From the NCBI RefSeq assembly GCF_001940235.1, contig NZ_MJIE01000001.1:248001-312000 (forward strand): a DNA stretch of 64,000 nucleotides, given 5' to 3'. This document shows positions 8,766 through 19,400 of the stretch, one piece after another (position 1 is the first letter of the stretch; every line of letters starts with the position of its first letter). The notes under the pieces were generated by a model, which ran no database searches, had not been told where the DNA came from, and was given only the letters and a program-made list of their open reading frames with translations. Position numbers and translations under genes: made by a program. This stretch comes from Hornefia porci. Lineage in GTDB: Bacteria > Bacillota > Clostridia > Peptostreptococcales > Anaerovoracaceae.

Positions 8766-9788
8766 ATGCGGAGACGTGAAGAACTTGAGGAAAAGGAATT
8801 AAGGGAGCTTTCGCTGTTCGCCAGCAAGGCGGCGGTGAGCAGGGGCCGCGCTGAAGAAGAGGAGCCGTGTCCGTTCCGCACGTGTTTTCAGCGTGACCGG
8901 GACCGCATCATTCATTCCAAGGCGTTCCGGAGACTGATGCACAAGACGCAGGTATTTCTCTCTCCGGAGGGGGATCATTACCGGACGCGGCTGACGCACA
9001 CGCTGGAGGTGACACAGGTGGCCCGGACGATTGCCCGGACGCTGAATCTGAACGAGGATCTTACAGAGGCCATCGCGCTGGGGCACGACCTGGGTCATAC
9101 TCCCTTCGGCCATAACGGGGAGAGCGTGCTGAACGCCGTCTGCCCCGGCGGATTCCGCCACAATGAGCAGAGTCTGCGGGTAGTGGATGTGCTGGAATAC
9201 CATAACGGAAAGCGGGGAATGAATCTCACCTTTGAAGTCCGCAACGGGATCCTGAACCATACCGGGGATCTGAAGGCGAAGACGCTGGAGGGACAGATCG
9301 TCGGGATCAGCGACAGAATCGCCTATATCAACCACGACATCGATGACGCCATTCGCAGCGGGGTGATCCGGCAGAAGGATCTTCCGTCCGGCCCCATTGA
9401 GCTGTTCGGGGAACGGCACGGCGATCGTATCGCCAACATGATTGAAAATGTGGTCGTGAACAGCGACGGAAAAAACGAGATCGCCATGGACAGGGAGCAT
9501 GCAGAACAGCTGAAGGTCCTGCGGGATTTCATGTTCAAAAACGTTTATAAGAGCAGATCGGTGAAGAAGGAAGAAGACCTCGCCAAGGTGGAGGTCGTCC
9601 TGACCTCTCTGTATAACTATTTCCTGTCGCATCCTGAGAAGATGCCCGATGATCTCCGGGAACTGGGGAAGGAAGAGGGAACGGAAATCGCCGTGAAGGA
9701 TTATGTTGCGGGGATGACTGACCGGTATGCGGTGAGTCTGTACACGGATATTTTCGTACCGGACATGACCTACGGATATCGGAAATGA
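8766..9788 (+). CDS. HD-domain deoxyguanosinetriphosphate triphosphohydrolase-like protein
   Basis: 340-residue HD-superfamily enzyme of the dGTPase type, which releases tripolyphosphate from dNTPs. 'SKAFRRLMHKTQVF' and 'RTRLTHTLEVTQ' are followed by the metal-binding GHDLGHTPFGHNGE (HD at 107-108), all classic for the family. Length matches the short Firmicutes class rather than the longer E. coli enzyme. It starts 2 nt after the dut stop and is the last gene before a terminator at 9811-9839. Nucleotide preference cannot be read from sequence. Confidence 0.92.
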   Translation: MRRREELEEKELRELSLFASKAAVSRGRAEEEEPCPFRTCFQRDRDRIIHSKAFRRLMHKTQVFLSPEGDHYRTRLTHTLEVTQVARTIARTLNLNEDLTEAIALGHDLGHTPFGHNGESVLNAVCPGGFRHNEQSLRVVDVLEYHNGKRGMNLTFEVRNGILNHTGDLKAKTLEGQIVGISDRIAYINHDIDDAIRSGVIRQKDLPSGPIELFGERHGDRIANMIENVVVNSDGKNEIAMDREHAEQLKVLRDFMFKNVYKSRSVKKEEDLAKVEVVLTSLYNYFLSHPEKMPDDLRELGKEEGTEIAVKDYVAGMTDRYAVSLYTDIFVPDMTYGYRK

Positions 9789-9810
9789 ACACCGCGCGGT
9801 AGCGCGGGAG

Positions 9811-9839
9811 AAAGGGCCGGAATTCCCGCCGGCTCTTTT
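9811..9839 (+). terminator. Intrinsic terminator after the dGTPase gene
   Basis: About ten base pairs can form between AAAGGGCCGG (9811-9820) and CCGGCTCTTTT (9829-9839) with one G-T pair; the 3' arm ends in a T run. A smaller GC hairpin (CCGCGC/GCGCGG, 9792-9807) lies just upstream. It closes the operon that begins at murI. Confidence 0.75.
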
Positions 9840-9930
9840 GTTATCTGAAAAATGAAACGGACGCGGCAGAAATACCGGAGAAAAAAAGTCATTTTAGAGG
9901 AAACCGGACCTTTTTACGGAATAATACAGT

Positions 9931-11697
9931 ATGAGTGTTTCATTTTCTGCGGGGTCAATTGAAAATCTGAAGAGCCGGGTCGATATCGTCGATGTGATCG
10001 GGCAGGTCGTTCCGCTGAAACGGGCGGGTTCCAATTATAAAGGGCTCTGTCCGTTCCACGGCGAGAAGACGCCTTCCTTTATGGTGTCGGAATCGAGGCA
10101 GTATTTCACCTGCTTCGGCTGCGGCGCAAAGGGCGACGTGATCGAGTTCGTCAAGCGGTACTATAACATGGATTTTGTGGAAGCCGTGGAGAAGCTGGCC
10201 CGGGATTACGGCGTGACGATGGAGACGCGGAGCTACGATGATCACCGCGGGGAATATTATGAAATCAACCGCATGGCGGCGCGGTTCTTCTATGACGCGT
10301 TCACAAAGAAGGCGAACCGGGGGTACAGCTACATGGAAGGACGGGGAATCGCCCCGGCGACTCTAAAGAAGTTCGGAATCGGCTACGCGGACGGAGAATG
10401 GGACAGTCTGTACCGGTTCATGGTGTCTCAGGGCGTCGAGGTGAAAAAACTTCAGGAACTCGGTTTGGTTTCCACCGGCAAGGGTAAATGTTATGACAGA
10501 TTCCGCAACCGCGTCATGTTCCCGATTATCAACACGAGCGGGAAGGTGATCGGATTCGGCGGAAGAGCCGTCAGTCCGGAGGACAGCCCGAAGTATCTGA
10601 ATTCACCGGAGAGCAGGATTTTCCAGAAGAAGAATAATCTGTACGGTCTGAACATATCCCGGAAGGCGGCGGGGGACGAAGGCTTTCTGATCCTTGTGGA
10701 AGGATATATGGATGTCATCGCCCTCTACCAGAGCGGGGTACACAATGTCGCGGCGTCGCTGGGAACGGCGCTTACGGAGAATCAGGCCAGACTGATTCAT
10801 CGATATACAAAGGAAGTCGTGCTGAGCTATGACGCCGACCGGGCCGGACGGGCCGCGGCGCTGCGCGGAATCGAGATCCTCCGGAAGGAGGGCAGCAAGG
10901 TGAAGGTGCTTCACGTTACAGACGGAAAGGATCCGGATGAGTATGTAAAGAAAAACGGCCGGGACGCCTTTCTGGAGCTGGTGGGAAATGCTTTGTCCTA
11001 CGGGGAATACAAGCTGGAATCCGCGAAGCTGGGGTACGACCTGAGCATCGACGAGGACCGCCTCGATTATATGAAAAAGGCAGTGGAAATCATCGCCGCC
11101 ATGAGCCCTCTGGAGCAGGAGATTTACAAAAAAAAGATGGCCGGCGACCTGGGCGTTGCGGAGTCTGCCATTGACCGGGAGCTTGCGCTCCGCGAGGACA
11201 GGAGAGCGTCGCAGACGGCGGAGGCCGGGAGAAAGACACGCCGGGAGGAAGACGCGCCGGAAGAGCGGGAGGAGATTTCCCCGCTGGAGAAGACGCTTCT
11301 GAAGCTGGTCCTGACCGATGACGATTATCTTCCGCGGCTTGCGGAGGAAACAGAGGTGGAGCTTTCGCTCCCCGCGCGGAATATTCTTGAACAGGCTCTG
11401 CAGGAGAAGAAACGCAGACCGGATTCCGTCCTGGACGCCGCGCAGCTGATTGAGGGACTGCCGGAAACGGAGGGCCGGACGCTGCAGCAGCTGATGGAGG
11501 AGATTCTGCTGGATCCGGAGCATGAAAAGGTGTACGAGGAATGCCTGAGAACAGCCAGAAGCGAGAAACTGGCGAAGCGGGAACAGGAGCTTCTGACGAT
11601 GCTGTCCATGGCGGATGAGGGCGGCAGTCAGGAACAGATCCGGCAGATGACCGATGAACTGATGCGAATACAGAGAGAGCGGAAAAATCTCAGATAA
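9931..11697 (+). CDS. dnaG: DNA primase
   Basis: Synthesises RNA primers at the replication fork together with the replicative helicase. The 588-residue product has the CHC2 zinc ribbon CPFHGEKTPSF then CFGCG (C40, H43, C61, C64), the RNA polymerase core domain, and a Toprim region near 256-300 (EGYMDVIALYQSGV, then LSYDADRAGRAA). The C-terminal third (after about 430) is charged and should be the helicase-binding part. Its ribosome site is weak, but the product begins like other primases, so ATG 9931 is accepted. It leads the dnaG-rpoD-trmK-nif3 cluster. Confidence 0.96.
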   Translation: MSVSFSAGSIENLKSRVDIVDVIGQVVPLKRAGSNYKGLCPFHGEKTPSFMVSESRQYFTCFGCGAKGDVIEFVKRYYNMDFVEAVEKLARDYGVTMETRSYDDHRGEYYEINRMAARFFYDAFTKKANRGYSYMEGRGIAPATLKKFGIGYADGEWDSLYRFMVSQGVEVKKLQELGLVSTGKGKCYDRFRNRVMFPIINTSGKVIGFGGRAVSPEDSPKYLNSPESRIFQKKNNLYGLNISRKAAGDEGFLILVEGYMDVIALYQSGVHNVAASLGTALTENQARLIHRYTKEVVLSYDADRAGRAAALRGIEILRKEGSKVKVLHVTDGKDPDEYVKKNGRDAFLELVGNALSYGEYKLESAKLGYDLSIDEDRLDYMKKAVEIIAAMSPLEQEIYKKKMAGDLGVAESAIDRELALREDRRASQTAEAGRKTRREEDAPEEREEISPLEKTLLKLVLTDDDYLPRLAEETEVELSLPARNILEQALQEKKRRPDSVLDAAQLIEGLPETEGRTLQQLMEEILLDPEHEKVYEECLRTARSEKLAKREQELLTMLSMADEGGSQEQIRQMTDELMRIQRERKNLR

Positions 11698-11745
11698 ACA
11701 GATAATCAGGCAAGAAGCTTTCACATAGAAACAGAGGAGAAACGG

Positions 11746-13020
11746 ATGGCAAACGAAACAAAGAAAAAAACAACTGTGACAAAAAAGAAGCCGGCGGCGA
11801 AGAAGGGGGACGACCACAGAAAGGCAAAACCGGCGGAGAACGGTCAGGGAGCCGGGAACGCTCCGGCGGCTGATGAGCTGGCGGGGCTCAAGCCCGACGA
11901 GCTGAAGGCCGAGCTGGTCAAGAGACTTCTGGCCCGTGCCGGAGAGAAGAAGCAGGTTCTGACGTATTCGGACATGGCCGATTATCTGGACCGGTATGAC
12001 CTGGATAAGAATGCGATCGACGAGATCTACGAGGAACTGCTGTCCAAGGACGTGGAGATTACAACAGAATCCGCGCCGGAGGATTTCGCGATGATTCTGG
12101 ACGGCGACGACGATGACGAGCCTGATGACGACGGCGTGGTGCTGACCAAATCCGGTGAGATCGATGTGGACGCGACGGTTCCCAAGGGAATTGCCGTCGA
12201 TGATCCGGTTCGTATGTATCTGAAGGAGATCGGAAAAGTTCCTCTTCTGACGGCAGAGGAGGAGATCGATCTGGCGAAGCGGATGGAGATGGGCGACGAG
12301 AGAGCCAAGCAGCGGCTCTGCGAGGCGAATCTCAGACTTGTCGTCAGTATAGCGAAGCGCTACGTCGGCCGGGGAATGCTGTTTCTGGATCTGATTCAGG
12401 AGGGGAATCTCGGACTGATTAAGGCCGTCGATAAATTCGATTACCGCAAGGGTTATAAATTCTCGACCTATGCGACCTGGTGGATCCGTCAGGCGATTAC
12501 CCGTTCTATCGCGGACCAGGCGAGAACGATCCGGATTCCGGTGCATATGGTGGAGACGATCAACAAGCTGATCCGGGTTTCCCGTCAGCTGCTTCAGACT
12601 TACGGGAGAGAGCCGACGCCGGAAGAGATTTCAAAGGAAATGGGGATTTCAGTCGAAAAGGTCCGGGAGATTCAGAAGATCGCCCAGGAGCCGGTTTCAC
12701 TGGAAACGCCGATAGGCGAGGAGGAAGACAGCCATCTGGGCGACTTCATTCCTGACGACGACGTGCCCGCTCCGGCAGAAGCGGCAGCCTTCTCCATGCT
12801 GAAGGAGCAGCTGGTGGAGGTGCTGGACACGCTGACAGAGCGGGAGCAGAAGGTTCTGAAGCTCCGGTTCGGTCTGGAGGACGGCCGTTCCCGGACGCTG
12901 GAGGAGGTCGGCAAGGAATTCGACGTCACCAGAGAAAGGATCCGGCAGATCGAGGCGAAGGCCCTCCGGAAACTCCGCCATCCCAGCAGGAGCAAGAAAC
13001 TGAAGGATTATCTGGAATAG
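11746..13020 (+). CDS. rpoD: Primary sigma factor RpoD/SigA
   Basis: Housekeeping sigma factor that directs RNA polymerase to -35/-10 promoters. The 424-residue protein has a lysine-rich start (about 1-45), an acidic region 1.1-like part, region 1.2 ([17 protein letters not shown] near 153), region 2 with the -10-recognition helix ([17 protein letters not shown] near 244), region 3, and the region 4 helix-turn-helix ([20 protein letters not shown]). The 48-bp gap from dnaG suggests co-transcription. The promoter-like sites listed in this window match its expected consensus. Confidence 0.97.
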   Translation: MANETKKKTTVTKKKPAAKKGDDHRKAKPAENGQGAGNAPAADELAGLKPDELKAELVKRLLARAGEKKQVLTYSDMADYLDRYDLDKNAIDEIYEELLSKDVEITTESAPEDFAMILDGDDDDEPDDDGVVLTKSGEIDVDATVPKGIAVDDPVRMYLKEIGKVPLLTAEEEIDLAKRMEMGDERAKQRLCEANLRLVVSIAKRYVGRGMLFLDLIQEGNLGLIKAVDKFDYRKGYKFSTYATWWIRQAITRSIADQARTIRIPVHMVETINKLIRVSRQLLQTYGREPTPEEISKEMGISVEKVREIQKIAQEPVSLETPIGEEEDSHLGDFIPDDDVPAPAEAAAFSMLKEQLVEVLDTLTEREQKVLKLRFGLEDGRSRTLEEVGKEFDVTRERIRQIEAKALRKLRHPSRSKKLKDYLE

Positions 13021-13041
13021 CGGCAGGCGCATGGAGCAGAA

Positions 13042-13749
13042 ATGAAACTCAGTGAGAGATTACAGACGATCGCCGATGAAATCAGAACGGGAGAAACCAT
13101 GGCCGACATCGGTACAGACCATGGTTTTTTGCCTATCAGTCTGAAGCAGAGCGGTAAATGCCCCGGGGTGATTCTGACGGATATCAGCCGCGGTTCTCTG
13201 GACAAGGCGATTCGGGACTGCCGACTCTACGGCCCGGAGGAGGAGTTCGATCTGCGGATCGGCGACGGTCTGTCCGTGCTGCTGCCGGGTGAGGTGGACA
13301 ATATAGTCATCGCAGGGATGGGCGGTATCCTGATTACAGAGATTCTGAGTGCGGATCCTGCGCTGAGCAGGTCATTCGGCACGTACATCCTGCAGCCCAG
13401 GAATAATCCCGGGCGGCTCCGCTTCTGGCTGGCGGAAAACGGATACGAGATAATCCGGGAGCATATCGTGAGGGAAGGCCGGTTCCTGCCTGTGATTATG
13501 ACTGTGCGGCCGGGAGAGACCGGCGGCCGGCACGGCCGTTATGAAGACGCCCCGGAGCTGTGGGATTATCCCGATTCAATGCTGCGGGACCGGAACCCGT
13601 ACAGCCGGGAATATCTCGAGACAGAGCGGGAGCGGCAGCAGAGGATCCTGGACGCGATTTCCGCAGGAGACGGAGAGGATCGGGTACAGGAACAAAAGGC
13701 GGTTCGGCGGCTGCGCCGGATCGGGGATTTGTTAAGGGAGATGAATTGA
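13042..13749 (+). CDS. trmK: tRNA (adenine(22)-N1)-methyltransferase TrmK
   Basis: Methylates N1 of A22 in tRNA using SAM. The 235-residue Rossmann-fold enzyme has the SAM loop ADIGTDHGFLP (21-31) and the IVIAGMGGILI motif that replaces the usual catalytic motif in TrmK; the C-terminal helical part is present. Position between rpoD and nif3 is the usual Firmicutes arrangement (rpoD-trmK-nif3). Its stop is one base before the Nif3 start codon. Confidence 0.93.
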   Translation: MKLSERLQTIADEIRTGETMADIGTDHGFLPISLKQSGKCPGVILTDISRGSLDKAIRDCRLYGPEEEFDLRIGDGLSVLLPGEVDNIVIAGMGGILITEILSADPALSRSFGTYILQPRNNPGRLRFWLAENGYEIIREHIVREGRFLPVIMTVRPGETGGRHGRYEDAPELWDYPDSMLRDRNPYSREYLETERERQQRILDAISAGDGEDRVQEQKAVRRLRRIGDLLREMN

Positions 13750-13750
13750 A

Positions 13751-14518
13751 ATGATAAAGGAAAAATTTTATCGGATCATGGAAGGAATCTGCCCGGTTGA
13801 ACTGGAGGAAGACTGGGACAACTGCGGGATACAGATCAACACGGAATTTCAGGATGTTGAGCGGGTTCTGGTCGCGCTGGAAATCACCGACGCGGTGATC
13901 GACGAGGCGATCGAGAGAGACGCGGATATGATCATAACGCATCACCCTCTGATTTTCGGCGGTCTGCATAATGTTGACAACCGGAATATCACCGGAAAGT
14001 ATATCAACCGACTGATCCGCACGGGGATTTCCGTATATTCCTGTCACACGTCCTTCGATACGATGGAGGGAGGGAACAACGATCATTTCGGTGAGGTTCT
14101 GGGACTCAATGATGTGGAGCCCTTTGAGAGCGGGAACCGCTTCTGCCGCAAGGGCGTGACGCCGATGGAGATCAGCTTCCAGGAGTTCATCTATCAGGCG
14201 GCGGAGGCGCTGGGCGTCAGCGTCCGGTTCTTCAGCGCGACAGGGGATCTGGAACGGAAGATCTGCACCGTGGGATGGTGCACCGGCTCCGGTGCGGAAT
14301 TCATGCGGGAGGCTGTCGATGAGGGCTGCGACCTGTACATCACCGGAGACCTGAAGTATCATGACGCGCAGAACGCCAGAGCGATGGATCTCTGTGTCCT
14401 GGACGCAGGTCATTACGGGACGGAAAAGATCTTTGTCGATAACATGGCGGAGATTCTGAGCCGCAAAACAAATTGCGAGATCCTGAAAACGAAGATTGAT
14501 ATCAATCCGTTTGTATGA
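13751..14518 (+). CDS. Nif3-like dinuclear metal centre protein
   Basis: 255-residue member of the Nif3/YqfO (DUF34) family, found in nearly all organisms with no firmly settled biochemical role. Metal ligands are visible in ITHHPLIFGG (H64, H65), SCHTSFDT (98-104) and the C-terminal DAGHYGTE. This is the short form, lacking the inserted PII-like domain of the roughly 370-residue Bacillus YqfO. Its last 23 bases carry the promoter of rnpB. Confidence 0.92.
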   Translation: MIKEKFYRIMEGICPVELEEDWDNCGIQINTEFQDVERVLVALEITDAVIDEAIERDADMIITHHPLIFGGLHNVDNRNITGKYINRLIRTGISVYSCHTSFDTMEGGNNDHFGEVLGLNDVEPFESGNRFCRKGVTPMEISFQEFIYQAAEALGVSVRFFSATGDLERKICTVGWCTGSGAEFMREAVDEGCDLYITGDLKYHDAQNARAMDLCVLDAGHYGTEKIFVDNMAEILSRKTNCEILKTKIDINPFV

Positions 14519-14524
14519 TAAAAT
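14496..14524 (+). promoter_or_regulatory. Promoter of rnpB
   Basis: TTGATA (14496-14501), a 17-bp spacer and TAAAAT (14519-14524) form a near-consensus SigA promoter. The expected start near 14531 is just 5' of the first paired base of RNase P RNA. The -35 box and spacer lie inside the nif3 coding sequence. Confidence 0.75.
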
Positions 14525-14534
14525 AAGCATTCAA

Positions 14535-14872
14535 TGGGCAGGCCAGACAATCGCGTGCACAGCATGAGGAAAGTCCGGGCTCCGCAGGGCAGGGATGCCG
14601 TGATAACGTCCGGCGTAGGTAACTATAGGGAAAGTGCAACAGAAACACACCGCCGAAACGGGTCATGCCGTGGTAAGGTTGAAATGGTGAGGTAAGAGCT
14701 CACCGGCGTCATGGAGACATGGCGGCCGTGTAAACCCCATCCGGAGCAAGGTCGGAGGGCAGTATGGTGGCGGCCCGTCACCGCCCGAAAGGTGGACCGC
14801 ATGAGCGCGCAGAGATGCAGCGCCTTAGATAGATGATTGTCGAATACAGAACCCGGCTTACAGACCTGCCCA
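14535..14872 (+). ncRNA. rnpB: RNase P RNA (M1 RNA)
   Basis: Catalytic RNA of RNase P, which removes 5' leaders from precursor tRNAs. The closing helix P1 is TGGGCAGG (14535-14542) with CCTGCCCA (14865-14872). The universal 5' core GAGGAAAGTCCGGGCTCC starts near 14567 and the matching 3' core ACAGAACCCGGCTTAC near 14847, forming P4; GAAAGTGCAACAGAAA-type core sequence lies between. A T run follows directly. About 338 nt is normal size. Confidence 0.96.
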
Positions 14873-14879
14873 TTTTTTT
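14865..14879 (+). terminator. T-tract terminator of rnpB
   Basis: The 3' arm of P1 (CCTGCCCA) is followed directly by a run of seven T at 14873-14879, so helix P1 plus the T run can terminate the transcript. Confidence 0.6.
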
Positions 14880-14979
14880 ATTAGTAAAAAACTGTTACTG
14901 ATGTGATTACAGAACAGGTGATTAGATTAGAGGAAAAAAGGGAATCAAGATTAGCAGAACAGAAACAGAAAGGAAGAAA

Positions 14980-16425
14980 GTGAAGAAGCGTAAGGACGAA
15001 AAAACGGAAACGATTGACAGCGAAAGGAAAACCGGCGGAACCCGGACTGATGTCGGGGCGGAAAACGGGGAGCTGAGAATCGACAGTGACGCGAACAAGA
15101 TGGGGACGGCACCGGAGGGAAAACTGCTCGCATCCATGGCGTGGCCCGCGATGCTTTCCATGACTATCGCGGCGCTGTACAACATCGTGGACAGTGTCTT
15201 TGTCGCGATGCTCAGCGAGAAAGCCCTGACGGCGGTATCATTGATTATGCCGCTGCAGATGCTGATGATTTCAGTCGCAGTGGGAAGCGCGGTCGGCGTC
15301 AATTCGCTGATTGCCAGAAGGCTGGGTGCCAGACGGTTCGAGGAAGCCGACAAGGCGGCCAGCACCAGCATCCGGATCGGCGTGTTCAACTTCGTCGCGT
15401 TCGCGGTAATCGGACTTCTGATTGCGAAGCCGTTTATGAGCGCGTATACGAATGATCCGGTGATTTTCTCTTACGGAGAGGAATATCTCCGTATCGTCAC
15501 GACGCTTTGCCTTTTCAGCATGGTGGAGATCCAGCTTGAGAAGGTGCTGCAGGCGACGGGAAACATGATCGCGCCGATGATCATCAGTCTCAGCGGCGCG
15601 GTGACCAACATCGTGCTGGATCCGGTTCTGATTTTCGGACTCTTCGGTATGCCCCGGCTCGAGGTGGCGGGCGCGGCGCTGGCCACGGTAATCGGTCAGG
15701 GCATGTCCATGGCGGTTGCGATATGGATCATCCGTCACCGGGAGCATGCGGTGGAGGTACGTCTCCGCGGCTTCAGAATCGACTGGAGGGTAGTGAGAGA
15801 TATTTATGCGGTCGGATTGCCCAGCATGGTGATGCAGGCGATCGGCTCCTTCATGCTGCTGGGCTATAATGCGATTCTGGCAGTGAATGCGACAGCGGTG
15901 GCGGTTTTAGGTGTTTATTTCAAGCTGCAGTCCTTTGTCTTCATGCCGGTGTTCGGTCTGAACCAGGGTGCCATGCCCATCATGGGATATAACTACGGAG
16001 CGAGGAACCGGGAGCGTCTGATGAAGACGTATAAATGCGCGCTGATTGCCGCACTGGTGATTATGAGCTGCGGCGTGGTTGTATTCCACGCAGTGCCGGG
16101 GCTCCTTCTGAAGCTCTTCAGCGCGGATGCGAATATGATGAGAATCGGTATGCCGGCGCTCCGCATCATCAGTCTGTGCTTCATTCCGGCCGCCTTCGGC
16201 ATCATTTGTTCCACGCTGTTCCAGAGTACCGGCCACGGCGTGTACAGCCTGTTCGCGTCGCTGCTGCGGCAGCTTCTGGGCATCCTGCCGCTGGCCTATC
16301 TTCTGTTCCATTATGTGGGTCTGACTGCCTCCTGGGCATCCTTCCCGCTTGCGGAGATCATCGGGACGACGTATTCCGCGATAATGCTCGCGCATCTGTA
16401 CAAAAAGGAGATCAAGAACCTGTAA
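14980..16425 (+). CDS. MATE-family efflux transporter
   Basis: 481-residue multidrug and toxin extrusion family protein, an inner-membrane antiporter driven by Na+ or H+. About twelve hydrophobic segments form two similar halves; '[20 protein letters not shown]' and '[14 protein letters not shown]' are typical MATE segments, closest in style to the MepA/DinF-like group. A hydrophilic, charged N-terminal extension of about 45 residues precedes the first helix. Start is GTG 14980 after AAGGAAG. It is separated from rnpB by 100 bp. Substrate unknown. Confidence 0.92.
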   Translation: MKKRKDEKTETIDSERKTGGTRTDVGAENGELRIDSDANKMGTAPEGKLLASMAWPAMLSMTIAALYNIVDSVFVAMLSEKALTAVSLIMPLQMLMISVAVGSAVGVNSLIARRLGARRFEEADKAASTSIRIGVFNFVAFAVIGLLIAKPFMSAYTNDPVIFSYGEEYLRIVTTLCLFSMVEIQLEKVLQATGNMIAPMIISLSGAVTNIVLDPVLIFGLFGMPRLEVAGAALATVIGQGMSMAVAIWIIRHREHAVEVRLRGFRIDWRVVRDIYAVGLPSMVMQAIGSFMLLGYNAILAVNATAVAVLGVYFKLQSFVFMPVFGLNQGAMPIMGYNYGARNRERLMKTYKCALIAALVIMSCGVVVFHAVPGLLLKLFSADANMMRIGMPALRIISLCFIPAAFGIICSTLFQSTGHGVYSLFASLLRQLLGILPLAYLLFHYVGLTASWASFPLAEIIGTTYSAIMLAHLYKKEIKNL

Positions 16426-16456
16426 GACAGAAAACGGGTTACATCAGAGGGTGAAT

Positions 16457-19400
16457 ATGAAATTAGGAATCGATATCGGATCGACCACCGTGAAACTGGT
16501 GGCGCTGGACGAAAATGAGAATGTAGTATACTCGAGGTATGAGCGGCATATGTCGAACGTCTTCGACAAGGTCGAGGAGCTGGTGAACGACATGTACCGG
16601 GAGCTGGGAGACGTGGAGCTGCAGCCGGTGATCACAGGCTCCGGCGGACTTTCTCTTGCCAAGCTTCTGGGTATCCGGTTCGAGCAGGAGGTTATCGCCT
16701 GCAGCAAGGCGGTGGAAACGCTGATTCCGGAAACGGATGTCGCCATCGAGCTTGGCGGAGAAGATGCCAAGATTACTTTTTATGGAGCGACCATCGAACA
16801 GCGGATGAACGGTACCTGTGCAGGAGGTACCGGCGCTTTTATTGATCAGATGGCGATTCTGCTGAACACAGACGCCGGCGGACTGAATGAGGTCGCCAGG
16901 GATTACAAGGTCATCTATCCTATCGCAGCGCGGTGCGGCGTGTTCGCCAAGACGGACATCCAGCCGCTGATCAATGACGGCGCGGCGGTGCCGGACCTGG
17001 CCGCTTCAATTTTCCAGGCGGTGGTGAATCAGACCATAAGCGGACTCGCCTGCGGACATGTTATTAAAGGAAAAGTCGCGTTCCTCGGCGGGCCGCTGTC
17101 CTTCCTTTCGGAGCTCCGAAAGCGCTTCATCGAAACGCTGGGACTCTCGGATGAGGACGTCATCTTCCCGGAGGACTCGAAGTATTTTGTCGCCATAGGC
17201 GCGGCGATGCTCAGCGGAAACGAGAAGCAGGTACGCCTCGGAGAGATCGTGAATCGGATGAAGACAGCGGACAAATCTCAGATGGCGGAGACCAGACATG
17301 TGGAACCGCTGTTCGCGAACGGTCAGGAGTACGAGGAATTTCTGAACCGGCACAACAAGGATAAAATCAGACGAAAGGACATCCGGAAGGCGAAGGGCAA
17401 TGTGTATCTCGGAATCGACGCCGGATCGACAACGACGAAGGCGGCACTGATCGATGAGGACCGGTGCCTGCTGTATTCGTTTTACCGCGGCAATGAGGGA
17501 AATCCTGTGGAAGCTGTACGGGCGATGCTCAGAGAGCTGTACGCCCGGCTGCCGTCCTCTGCGGTGATCGCCAACACTGCGGTTACCGGATACGGGGAAG
17601 GTCTGATTAAGGCGGCGTTCAAGGCGGACATGGGAGAAATCGAGACCATGGCGCACTATAAAGCCGCCGCTGAATTCCTGCCCGGAGTGGATTTCATTCT
17701 GGATATCGGCGGGCAGGATATGAAATGCATGAAGATCAAGGACGGTGCGATTTACAATATCATGCTGAATGAGGCCTGCTCCAGCGGCTGCGGCTCCTTC
17801 CTGGAAACCTACGCCAAGTCCGTCAACCTGGACACTGACGCTTTCGCGCACGAGGCTTTGTTCGCAGACAGTCCGGTGGATCTGGGAACACGGTGCACTG
17901 TGTTTATGAATTCCAAGGTGAAGCAGGCGCAGAAGGAAGGCGCATCCATCGGAGACATCTCTGCCGGGCTTTCCTATTCCGTCATCAAGAACGCGTTATA
18001 TAAAGTCATCAAGCTCCGGAACAGTGACGAAACCGGAGATAAAATCGTGGTGCAGGGCGGGACCTTCATGAATGACGCCGTCCTGCGCAGCATTGAGAAA
18101 ATCATCGGGAAAAACGTGGTCCGGCCGGATATCGCCGGTCTGATGGGCGCCTACGGATGCGCGCTGATCGCCCAGGACAATTATGTGACCGGAACCCGTT
18201 CCTCGATCATCGGGAAAGAGGAGCTGGAGGACTTCCATGTGGAGCACTCCAACGGCAGATGCCACGGATGCGAGAATCAGTGTATCCTGACGATTAACAA
18301 ATTCAGTGACGGCTCCAGATTCATCACGGGAAACCGCTGTGAAAAGGGTGCGGGAGGGCAGATGACCGATCATCAGATCCCGAATCTGTACGCCTATAAA
18401 TTCAAGCGACTGTTCGACTACAAGCCGCTGTCCGACTTCGACGCCAAGAGAGGCACCGTGGCGATTCCGCGCGTGCTGAACATGTACGAGGACTATCCGT
18501 TCTGGTTCACCTTTTTCACAAAGCTGAAATTCAGGGTCGAGCTGTCGCCGCCTTCGAGCAAGCACATTTACAGCATGGGGCTGGAGACCATCTCCTCGGA
18601 CACCGCCTGCTATCCGGCGAAGCTGGTGCACGGGCATATTAAATGGCTGGTGGACCAGGGGCATCGGTTCATCTTCTATCCGAGTCTCAACTTTGAGAAG
18701 TCGGAGGATCCGGACGCGCCGAACCATTATAACTGCCCGATCGTCGCAACCTATCCGGAAGTTATCGCGAACAATATGGATGATCTTTTCGCAGAGAAGA
18801 ACGTCAGGTTCCTTCATCCGTTCCTGCCGTATGACAGCGATCTCCGGCTGATCCGGGAACTGGGCCGGGTTCTCAGGCCGCTGCATATCGGCCATGAGGA
18901 AATCCGCAAGGCTGTGCTGGCGGCGCGCACGGAGCAGACCCGGTTCAAGAGAGATATTCAGAAGCAGGGCGAGTACGCCCTGAAATACGCCAGAGATCAC
19001 GGCAAGAAGGTCATTATTCTGGCGGGACGTCCGTACCATCTGGATCCGGAGATCAATCACGGGATTGACAAAATGATCAACTCCTTTGATATGGTCGTGA
19101 TTACTGAGGATTCTATTTCCGGACGGGTCAGCCTTCCGAGACCGATACGCGTTCTGGATCAGTGGGTCTATCATTCCAGGCTGTATAAGGCGGCGGTCTT
19201 CGCCGGCGAGCATGAGAACGTGGAACTGGTTCAGCTGAACTCCTTCGGCTGCGGGCTGGACGCCGTCACCACAGATCAGGTCGAGGAAATCTGCCGCAGT
19301 CACAACAAGCTGTATACGGTGCTGAAGATCGACGAGGTATCGAATCTGGGAGCCGCGAAGATCCGCATCCGTTCGCTGAAGGCGGCGATGGAGGAGAGAG

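Noticed and set aside
10603..12546. Long antisense open frame (647 codons) opposite dnaG and rpoD, and similar ones at 17996-19513, 26142-27683 and 31429-33153
   Set aside because: They lie wholly opposite clear genes, have no family motifs or ribosome sites, and are explained by the GC-rich codon pattern of the sense genes.
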